From SVQP01 sp045587385 (GTDB lineage: Bacteria > Bacillota > Clostridia > Oscillospirales > CAG-272): a stretch of DNA of 29,496 nt. Where the stretch lies: NCBI GenBank assembly GCA_045587385.1, contig JAZNCE010000014.1:1-29496 (forward strand). The letters are read 5' to 3'. Shown here piece by piece: positions 7,679-13,468 of the stretch. Position 1 is the first letter of the stretch. Every line of letters begins with the position of its first letter. Below the pieces are notes generated by a model, which was not told the DNA's origin, searched no databases, and was given only the letters and a program-made list of their open reading frames with translations. A program made the position numbers and the translations under genes.

Positions 7679-7725
7679 AAAAAAGCTGACTCAAATTTAC
7701 TTGAATCAGCTCTTTTTTCTTTTTT
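7679..7725 (-). terminator. Bidirectional terminator at the end of mrdA
   Basis: An 11-base-pair stem with one mismatch (7684-7694 with 7701-7711) and a six-base loop is flanked by A/T runs on both sides. On the - strand it lies about 18 bases after the mrdA stop and ends in TTTTTT. On the + strand the T-run is also long, so it probably stops transcription from both sides. Confidence 0.85.
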
Positions 7726-7728
7726 GAA

Positions 7729-9804
7729 TCACTCCCCATAATACGCCTCAAGCACTCTTGCGGCACTCAGGGAAGAATACGAACCGCCCGCGCCCTTGTC
7801 GATGACGACAGAAATGACGATATCGGGATCGTTATAAGGAGCTGCGCACACGAACAGCGCGTTATCAATCTGCTTGCCGCCGATCTGTGCCGTACCCGTT
7901 TTGCCGCCCACCGTTACGGGCACGTTGCGCATGAAATTGCTGACGGTCGCGCTGTCCTCGACCATGAGCTTCATGCCGTGTTTGACGGTATCCAGCGTAT
8001 TTTGCGAGATATTCATCTCGCTGAGTACTTTGGGTGCCACCAAATTGACCGTTTCACCCGTAAAATACGTATTCACCGAGTGCAAAAGGTGCGCACTATA
8101 GCGCGTGCCGCCGTTGAGCAGGGTGCACACGTAAGACGCGATCTGAATGGGGGTGAAGGTATTATCCGACTGCCCGATTGCCGCAGCAATGGTATCACCC
8201 GGCTGCCAGGTGGTCAAGCCGTTTTGCTCGCGGTACGCTTCGCCCGCTAAAATGCCGACCTCCTCGTAAAGCTCTATGCCCGTCTTTTGCCCCAGACCGT
8301 AAAAATCACAGTATTGATTCATACGCGTAATGCCAAGCTGTCTGCCAAGATCGTAAAAATAACAGTTGCAGGACACGCAAATGGCGTTTGCGGCATTGAT
8401 ATAGCCGTGTCTGCCCGTGCATTCGGGCTGATAACCGCTGTAATAGGTGTATTTTTTGTCACAAAACAGCGTGGTATTTGCATCCACGATGCCCTCCTGC
8501 ATGCCCGCTACCACCATGCCCAGCTTAAAGGTTGAGCCGGGAGCGTACAGACCCTGCAGCGCGCGGTTGTAAAGCGGCTGCGCGGGATCGGCATACAGGT
8601 CGCTGTAATCCTTATTATAGGTGGTCAGATCAAAGGTGGGATAGGACGCGATCGCCAAGACCTCACCCGTGGCGGGATGCATGGCAACCAAGGAACCCGA
8701 CTCGCAGTCCTTATTATAGCCGCGATCGCGGATGTACTTGATATTCTCGGCAAGTCCGTCCTCGGCAGCGATCTGCAGCTTTATATCAATGGTCAGATAG
8801 ACGTCATTGCCCGCTATAGGCGTTTTTTTGTAATATTCGTCTATCAAATTGCCCTTTGCGTCAAATTCCAGTACCTTGACACCGTCCACACCGCGCAAAT
8901 ATTGCTCAAAAGCGGCTTCACATCCCGAAATACCCACGTAATCGTTCATGTTATAGCCAAGCTCCTTATAATACTCCCAATCCTCGGCATAGATCTGACC
9001 TATGGTACCGAGAATATGCGAAGCATAGCCGGGATATTCATACTTTCTTTGCACGGTATAGGAAAACGCCACGCCCGCAATGCCCCTCTCCTCAATCTTG
9101 GTGATGGTGGCAAGCGAGAGATCGGCAGCGAAGATATACTGATTCAGCCCACCGAAATTATTGCATTCCATGTCGTAATACAGACGCAAAAGCGCATCGA
9201 TCTGCGCATCGGTATACGCGATCTTATCGCGGTTATCCTCGTGCATGCCGTATTTTTTGAGAAAAAAGTCGATAATCTCCTGCTCATCTGGAAATGCATC
9301 GGGGTTTTCGGCATAATATGCCTCCAGAGCCGTGACCGTGTGCGTTTTGACGCCATCCTCGATCTCGTTTGCCGCAATACGGCGCACAAGTCTGTAGCGC
9401 AGGGTGGTGTCCTCATAAATTTCGGGCAGATATGTCAGATTTGGGTACGTACCCGCAAAGGGATAGGAATCCTTGACGCGCTTATACGCCTCGTCGGTAT
9501 TGTTAAACACCGAAATCAGCGTTAAAAGCTCTTTGTTGCGTGCTGCGTTTGCGTCGGGTAAATTCTGATCGTCAATGACCAGATTCTGCGCGTACTGATT
9601 GGTGACCAGCGGCACGCCGTTGCGGTCGTAGATCTGACCGCGCGCAGCTTTGATTGTGACGTATTGATAAGTGTGATCCTGCATTTCGGGTGCTTCCTCG
9701 GTCAGCACAATGCCCGCCAGGCGCACGACGTATAAAAGGCAGATCAGAAAAAAGATGCCTGTCAGAATAAAAATTCTGTAAGAAATATGATTTTTTCGTT
9801 CCAT
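7729..9804 (-). CDS. mrdA: Penicillin-binding protein 2, peptidoglycan transpeptidase of elongation
   Basis: A 691-residue class B penicillin-binding protein that cross-links peptidoglycan during lateral wall growth. A short cytoplasmic N-terminus and membrane helix (about 10-30) precede the pedestal region, with 'GQIYDRNGVPL' (56-66). The transpeptidase domain carries Ser424-Thr-Phe-Lys427 (catalytic Ser), Ser478-Cys-Asn480, and Lys635-Thr-Gly. Length fits the PBP2/MrdA group rather than the FtsI group, and there is no C-terminal PASTA domain. A span of about 150 residues between the first pedestal motif and 'YASHILGTIG' is longer than in E. coli PBP2, as is common in Clostridia. The ATG at 9804 lies four bases after the mreB stop, and a GAGGT ribosome site overlaps the end of mreB, so the two are co-translated. 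It is the last gene of maf-mreB-mrdA. No rodA/mrdB is present nearby. Confidence 0.93.
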   Translation of the reverse strand: MERKNHISYRIFILTGIFFLICLLYVVRLAGIVLTEEAPEMQDHTYQYVTIKAARGQIYDRNGVPLVTNQYAQNLVIDDQNLPDANAARNKELLTLISVFNNTDEAYKRVKDSYPFAGTYPNLTYLPEIYEDTTLRYRLVRRIAANEIEDGVKTHTVTALEAYYAENPDAFPDEQEIIDFFLKKYGMHEDNRDKIAYTDAQIDALLRLYYDMECNNFGGLNQYIFAADLSLATITKIEERGIAGVAFSYTVQRKYEYPGYASHILGTIGQIYAEDWEYYKELGYNMNDYVGISGCEAAFEQYLRGVDGVKVLEFDAKGNLIDEYYKKTPIAGNDVYLTIDIKLQIAAEDGLAENIKYIRDRGYNKDCESGSLVAMHPATGEVLAIASYPTFDLTTYNKDYSDLYADPAQPLYNRALQGLYAPGSTFKLGMVVAGMQEGIVDANTTLFCDKKYTYYSGYQPECTGRHGYINAANAICVSCNCYFYDLGRQLGITRMNQYCDFYGLGQKTGIELYEEVGILAGEAYREQNGLTTWQPGDTIAAAIGQSDNTFTPIQIASYVCTLLNGGTRYSAHLLHSVNTYFTGETVNLVAPKVLSEMNISQNTLDTVKHGMKLMVEDSATVSNFMRNVPVTVGGKTGTAQIGGKQIDNALFVCAAPYNDPDIVISVVIDKGAGGSYSSLSAARVLEAYYGE

Positions 9805-9808
9805 ACGC

Positions 9809-10816
9809 TTACCTCGACCGATAGATCAGCTGCTTGGAGGTCAGCTTAGGATGATCAATGAACTTGCCAAGTCCCTGGCAGACCGCGTCTGTGGGATGCT
9901 TTGCCACCGTGACGCGCACGCCCACGCTCTTGGAAATATGCGCTGCAAGACCGGGAATATTGGCTCCGCCGCCCGTGAGCATGATACCGAAATCAAAAAT
10001 GTCACCTGCAATTTCGGGGGGCGTTTCCTCAATGGTGGTAATGATGGCGCGAATGATGGCTTCAATGGGTGCGCGCAACGCCTGACATACCTCACCCGAC
10101 GCAATGCTTTGCGTGGTGGCAAGTCCCGTGCGCACGTTTCTGCCAAAGATCTGCATGCTGCCGCGATCAATATCGGGCGTAGCAACCGCAAGCTGACGCT
10201 TCGCCATTTCGGCAGCCGTGTCACCCACGATCAGATCCTTGCGATATTTGCAATAGTTGATGATGGCTTGATCCAGCTTATCACCGCCCACGCGCAAGGA
10301 GCGCGCGCGCACGATGCCGCCCGAGCTGATGACCGCAATTTCGGTCGTGCCGCCGCCGATATCGCACACCATACAGCCGCGCGGATCTGCAATACGAAGT
10401 CCTGCGCCAAGCGCAGCAGCCAAGGGGGCGTCGATCATGGCAACCGATTTTGCGCCTGCGTCCAGAATGGCGGTCTCAATGGCAAGACGCTCCACGTCTG
10501 TCAAACGGTAGGGGCTTGCCGCAAGCACGGTGGGCTTATTGAAAAATCCCGTGCAATTGGTGCGCACGAAAAATTCGTGCAGCATGGTTGAGGTGACCTC
10601 CAGATTGGTGACCACGCTATCCTGCACCGGTCTGTAGGCAGAGAGGTGCACGGGGGTCTTGCCCACCATACGGCGCGCATCGCTGCCCACCGCAACCACC
10701 TCGCGGGTCTTGTTATCAATGGCTACGGCAGAGGGAGAGCGCAAAAGTATGCCTTTTTCCTTGAGCCAGAAGCGCGTATTGGACGTACCGAGATCGATAC
10801 CTAAGTGTCTTGCCAC
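9809..10816 (-). CDS. mreB: Rod-shape actin homologue MreB
   Basis: A 335-residue bacterial actin that assembles on the inner membrane and guides the elongation machinery. The GTG start at 10816 has AAAGGAGGG at a proper distance and gives the normal N-terminus ('ARHLGIDLGTSNTRFW'). A longer in-frame ATG further upstream lies inside a hairpin repeat and is rejected. Visible motifs: phosphate-1 loop Asp-Leu-Gly-Thr-Ser-Asn (8-13), phosphate-2 Asp152-Ile-Gly-Gly-Gly-Thr-Thr-Glu, and adenosine motif Gly-Gly-Gly-Ala-Asn-Ile (282-287). Length is standard. One deviation: the usual Glu-Glu-Pro before the 'AAAIGAGL' helix reads Asp129-Ala130-Pro131, changing residues near the ATPase site. It is followed after four bases by mrdA. 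The sequence is divergent, but MreB is a better fit than ParM or a DnaK fragment. Confidence 0.92.
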   Translation of the reverse strand: MARHLGIDLGTSNTRFWLKEKGILLRSPSAVAIDNKTREVVAVGSDARRMVGKTPVHLSAYRPVQDSVVTNLEVTSTMLHEFFVRTNCTGFFNKPTVLAASPYRLTDVERLAIETAILDAGAKSVAMIDAPLAAALGAGLRIADPRGCMVCDIGGGTTEIAVISSGGIVRARSLRVGGDKLDQAIINYCKYRKDLIVGDTAAEMAKRQLAVATPDIDRGSMQIFGRNVRTGLATTQSIASGEVCQALRAPIEAIIRAIITTIEETPPEIAGDIFDFGIMLTGGGANIPGLAAHISKSVGVRVTVAKHPTDAVCQGLGKFIDHPKLTSKQLIYRSR

Positions 10817-10853
10817 GAAAAACTCTCCCTCCTTTCGTAAATTTTTTGACCAC

Positions 10854-10982
10854 CCACCAAAGGCTTTGCCTTTGGTGGATTTCATCGCGCAGCGATTTCA
10901 TCCGCAATAGCGGATTTCATCTGCCACAAGGCAGATTTCATTGATTTGTTGGAGCGTACTGACTTACAATCTCAACAAATCA
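10854..10982 (-). repeat. Tandem array of small hairpins between maf and mreB
   Basis: Four consecutive perfect hairpins are separated by the same ATTTCA/TTTCAT spacer: 10854-10878 (11 base pairs), 10885-10895, 10901-10914 and 10920-10935. A fifth, larger inverted repeat (TGATTTGTTG at 10942-10951 with its complement at 10973-10982) overlaps the maf stop codon. On the - strand each spacer reads ATGAAAT. The array fills the maf-mreB gap and should form a series of stem-loops in the mRNA. Confidence 0.75.
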
Positions 10983-11572
10983 ATCCCAAACGCGGCTTTT
11001 GCAAGCTCGCACATGACGTTGACAGGCAGCCCCACGACGTTGAAATAATCGCCCTCAATGCCCGTGATCCATCTGCCCGCAAGCCCTTGAATGGCGTATG
11101 CGCCTGCCTTGTCATAGGGCTCGTCAGAGCTGACGTACAGCTCGATGTCCGCCTCACTCATAGGCCCGAAATGCACCGCAGTGGAAGCGTGCGAGTAGGC
11201 ACCTTTGCGGTTGCCGTCCGCATCCACGTAGCAAAATGCAATACCCGAAAGCACGTGGTGCGTGGTGTTTTGCAGCCCCTTGATCATACGGCGTGCGTCC
11301 TCTTTGTCTTGCGGCTTGCCCAAAATTTCACCGTTCAGGGCAACCACGGTGTCGGATGCAATGATCAGCGTATCCGGCTGCAGCTTATCCTCTACATCAA
11401 GCAGATCCTGCACGTCCGTCGCCTTTTGCAAGGCAAGCTGCTCAACCAGCAGGGCGGGATCGGTCTGGGTGCTGTGCTCGTCTGTGTCTGCGGTTACAAT
11501 GGTAAAATCAATGCCCAGCGTTTCTAATATTTCCTTGCGGCGGGGCGATTTGGATGCCAAAATTACGTTCAT
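10964..11572 (-). CDS. maf: Maf-family nucleotide pyrophosphatase
   Basis: A 202-residue protein of the Maf/HAM1-like superfamily, which hydrolyses non-canonical or modified nucleoside triphosphates and is linked in Bacillus to septum formation. ATG 11572 is chosen because AGGAG lies 8 bases upstream and the protein then begins with the family signature 'NVILASKSPRRKEIL'. Other family motifs are visible: 'SDTVVALNGEILGKPQDKEDARRM' in segments, with the catalytic Asp in 'IIASDTVV', and 'THHVLSGIAF'. The length is typical. It is first in the maf-mreB-mrdA operon; in many Firmicutes maf precedes radC-mreBCD, but radC, mreC and mreD are absent here. Its last codons are part of an inverted repeat. 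Confidence 0.92.
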   Translation of the reverse strand: MNVILASKSPRRKEILETLGIDFTIVTADTDEHSTQTDPALLVEQLALQKATDVQDLLDVEDKLQPDTLIIASDTVVALNGEILGKPQDKEDARRMIKGLQNTTHHVLSGIAFCYVDADGNRKGAYSHASTAVHFGPMSEADIELYVSSDEPYDKAGAYAIQGLAGRWITGIEGDYFNVVGLPVNVMCELAKAAFGIDLLRL

Positions 11573-11595
11573 GTATACTTCTCCTGTAGGTAGAC

Positions 11596-11604
11596 TTATC
11601 CACA
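11596..11604 (+). promoter_or_regulatory. Perfect DnaA box in the leader of the maf-mreB-mrdA operon
   Basis: TTATCCACA, the exact consensus DnaA binding site, lies between the predicted transcription start (about 11612 on the - strand) and the maf ribosome site (11581-11585). Bound DnaA could act as a roadblock. A single 9-base match may also arise by chance. Confidence 0.5.
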
Positions 11605-11618
11605 ATAATCCAATAATA

Positions 11619-11647
11619 AGTATAACACAAAATATGGCAATTTGCAA
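11619..11647 (-). promoter_or_regulatory. Promoter of maf-mreB-mrdA
   Basis: On the - strand, TTGCAA (11647-11642) and TATACT (11624-11619, five of six) are separated by 17 bases. The maf start lies about 47 bases downstream of the -10. Confidence 0.6.
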
Positions 11648-11682
11648 GGGCTTTGCAACATTTCATTACCATATATTGTTCC

Positions 11683-11711
11683 TTGCGTCACGCTTTGTTT
11701 TCTGTTACAAT
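11683..11711 (+). promoter_or_regulatory. Promoter of the SleB-like hydrolase gene
   Basis: TTGCGT (11683-11688) and TACAAT (11706-11711, five of six) are 17 bases apart, about 60 bases before the ATG at 11771. The -35 is weak. It is divergent from the maf promoter. Confidence 0.5.
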
Positions 11712-11770
11712 ATTTATATCGACTTCCTCGGACAGACACAAAGAGAAATTCTATGGAAAGGAATTGTGAT

Positions 11771-12667
11771 ATGAAATTCATACGAAAAATTGCGCGATCG
11801 CGTATGTGCCTGCCCGTATGCGCTGCACTTTCACTTATGGCGCTTGTTTACATAGCGTTTGCTGTGCGACAGATCGTGCACCATACACCGCTTGCAGAGC
11901 GCATGATGATGCTGCCCGAAATACTGACCGAGCAGGAGCAGTACATACCCCAAGCGCAGGAAAGTGAGCAGGGGGTGGATGAGGAAACGGAATCCTTTGC
12001 GGAAACCTTTACCCAAAAAGAGGAGATAGAGCTGCCGGCTGCTCCCATGCCCGAGGACAGCCCCTCGGAGCATGAGACCAATATTGTGCCCGAAATACAG
12101 ACAAAACCGCCCGTGGAAACGCAAAAGCCGCAGCAAACAACGCGTCCCCAGACGCAAAAGCCGACAGAGTCAGTCACGACCAAGCCGCCGCAGACCACAC
12201 AAAAGCCCGCACAAACCACCAAGCCGCAAGCGACACCCATCACAGCGTGGAACGTGACCTTAAAGCAAGCCAAAAGCATGGTCAAGCCCGACTCGGCATA
12301 CGATTATGAGGATCTGTACTGGCTTTCGCGCATCATTTCCGCTGAGGCAAAGGGCGAGAGCTTTACAGGACAGATCGGCGTGGGCACGGTGGTGCTCAAT
12401 CGCGTCAAATCAAGGGAATTTCCGAACACGGTCAAGGGCGTGGTATTTGATCAAAAATACGGCACGCAATTCACGCCCGTGGCAAACGGCACGATCTACG
12501 ACAAGCCCACCGACTCTGCCGTCATAGCGGCAAAAATGTGCTTGGACGGTTATACCCTGTCCGACTCCGTGCTGTATTTTCTCAATCCCCGCATTGCCAC
12601 CTCGTCCTGGATCCAAAAAAACAGAAAATACGCATTCCGCGTAGGCAATCACGATTTTTATGATTAA
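11771..12667 (+). CDS. Membrane-anchored cell wall hydrolase (SleB/Hydrolase_2 domain)
   Basis: A 298-residue protein. ATG 11771 follows GGAAAGGA. A basic N-terminus and one membrane helix (about 15-32) anchor it facing outward. Residues 45-158 are a low-complexity stalk rich in Glu, then Thr/Lys/Pro/Gln. Residues 181-298 are the SleB-type hydrolase domain: 'DLYWLSRIISAEAKGESFTG' opens it, with the probable catalytic Glu192, followed by 'QIGVGTVVLNRVKS', 'FPNTVKGVVFD' and the C-terminal 'NPRIATSSWI' and 'HDFYD'. In Bacillus SleB is a spore cortex lytic transglycosylase; many Clostridia have several such proteins, some spore-related (CwlJ, SleB), some vegetative. The long stalk and lack of a peptidoglycan-binding repeat suggest a vegetative or forespore membrane-bound enzyme. 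Its terminator follows at once, so it is monocistronic. Confidence 0.88.
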   Translation: MKFIRKIARSRMCLPVCAALSLMALVYIAFAVRQIVHHTPLAERMMMLPEILTEQEQYIPQAQESEQGVDEETESFAETFTQKEEIELPAAPMPEDSPSEHETNIVPEIQTKPPVETQKPQQTTRPQTQKPTESVTTKPPQTTQKPAQTTKPQATPITAWNVTLKQAKSMVKPDSAYDYEDLYWLSRIISAEAKGESFTGQIGVGTVVLNRVKSREFPNTVKGVVFDQKYGTQFTPVANGTIYDKPTDSAVIAAKMCLDGYTLSDSVLYFLNPRIATSSWIQKNRKYAFRVGNHDFYD

Positions 12668-12708
12668 AAAACCCTTGTCATGGGCGACAAATTAGCGGTA
12701 AATAAAGC

Positions 12709-12740
12709 AAAAGCAGAAGTCGTGATGGCTTCTGCTTTTT
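12709..12740 (+). terminator. Terminator of the SleB-like gene
   Basis: AAAAGCAGAAG (12709-12719) pairs with the complementary CTTCTGCTTTT (12729-12739) around a nine-base loop. The same stem sequence recurs after gyrA at 27476-27510. Confidence 0.85.
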
Positions 12741-12796
12741 GCTATGAGAAAATGAAAAACGGTAAAAATGCGCACCGAAAAGCCGCTCTTCCAAGT

Positions 12797-12825
12797 CTCC
12801 CCGCTTCGCTACCCACAGCGGGGAG
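12797..12825. repeat. GC-rich hairpin next to the 289-base element
   Basis: CTCCCCGC (12797-12804) and GCGGGGAG (12818-12825) form an 8-base-pair stem around a 13-base loop. It lies between the hydrolase terminator and the element at 12848 and is probably part of the same repeat-rich, non-coding insertion zone. Confidence 0.5.
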
Positions 12826-12847
12826 GTTTGGAGGGACTGCAACGCTT

Positions 12848-13136
12848 AAAAAGCCGTCCCCTCGGGGGAAGGTGGGTTCCCACAAGCGCAGCGCAGTGGG
12901 AGGAAGGGGAACGAGCGTAAAAGTTGGATAAGCAAACATTATATCGGATTTTGCGAATAACTTAATAAAATAGTACTGTCCCCAATTCATCACAATACCC
13001 CTTCCTCCCCGTACGCCTACGCTACGGGGTCCCCTTCCTTCTCGCTGCGGCTCGGTCACACTCGCGTTCTGACATGCCACAGGCATGTCATTCATTACGC
13101 TCGTGCCGCTTCGCTACCCCGAGGGGACGGCTTTTT
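12848..13136. repeat. MITE-like element with perfect 20-base terminal inverted repeats
   Basis: AAAAAGCCGTCCCCTCGGGG at 12848-12867 has its exact reverse complement at 13117-13136, enclosing 249 bases. The inside is rich in CCCTTCC/GGAAGGGG motifs and small palindromes, such as GACATGCC...GGCATGTC at 13070-13090 and a 'CCCCGTA...TACGGGG'-type hairpin near 13008-13031. An open frame of 117 codons on the - strand (12742-13095) runs through it but has no ribosome site and simply translates the repeats. Nothing else is seen in the 12741-13169 gap. Confidence 0.7.
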
Positions 13137-13169
13137 TTTGCGTGTCCGTATCATAAACTTAACACCACA

Positions 13170-13215
13170 AATCAAAAACAGCAGGAATCTGTTCTGAATC
13201 AATCAAATTCCTGCT
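13170..13215 (-). terminator. Terminator of the copper ATPase gene
   Basis: On the - strand, AGCAGGAAT (13215-13207) pairs with ATTCCTGCT (13188-13180) across an 18-base loop, followed by GTTTTTGATTT. It lies about 40 bases after the stop at 13256. Confidence 0.75.
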
Positions 13216-13255
13216 TAGTAAGTTTTTTAATTTGTATTGATCAGATTTATTTCAT

Positions 13256-13468
13256 TTATCTGATCTTTGCTTCGTATCCTTCTTCAATCACAGCTGCAGC
13301 CAACGCTTCGGGCTTTTTGCCGGTATAGGTGACGGTTGCGGTATTTTCATCCAAGCTGACCTCAACCGCCTTAACGCCCTTGACACCTTCCAGCGCCTTT
13401 TTGACGTGAGCGACGCACTTGTGGCACATCATGCCCTGCACGTCCAGAATAATGATCTGTTCTGCCAT
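13256..13468 (-). CDS. copZ: Possible separate copper chaperone CopZ from an internal start
   Basis: An in-frame ATG at 13468 inside the 3' end of copA has AAAAGGAG exactly 7 bases upstream (13484-13477), one of the best ribosome sites in the window. Translation from it gives a 70-residue protein, the usual length of CopZ, with the copper-binding Met-x-Cys-x-x-Cys near residue 13-18 and the babbab ferredoxin-like pattern ('IILDVQGMMC', 'VKGVKAVEVSLDENTATVTY'). CopZ carries Cu(I) to the CopA N-terminal domain. The upstream 72 bases look like a former intergenic spacer read through without a stop. Both the fused and the free form may be made; which one dominates cannot be told from sequence. 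A sequencing error hiding a stop is possible. Confidence 0.6.
   Translation of the reverse strand: MAEQIIILDVQGMMCHKCVAHVKKALEGVKGVKAVEVSLDENTATVTYTGKKPEALAAAVIEEGYEAKIR

Noticed and set aside
10817..10885. A longer N-terminus for MreB starting at 10885
   Set aside because: The ATG is part of a repeated hairpin spacer; the GTG at 10816 has a strong ribosome site and gives the family N-terminus.
10854..10942. A CRISPR array, because of regular short repeats
   Set aside because: The spacer-like parts are themselves palindromes, the repeat is only 6-7 bases, and there are no cas genes.
12742..13095. A 117-codon frame on the - strand
   Set aside because: It runs through the inverted-repeat element and a terminator; no start signal and no domain.
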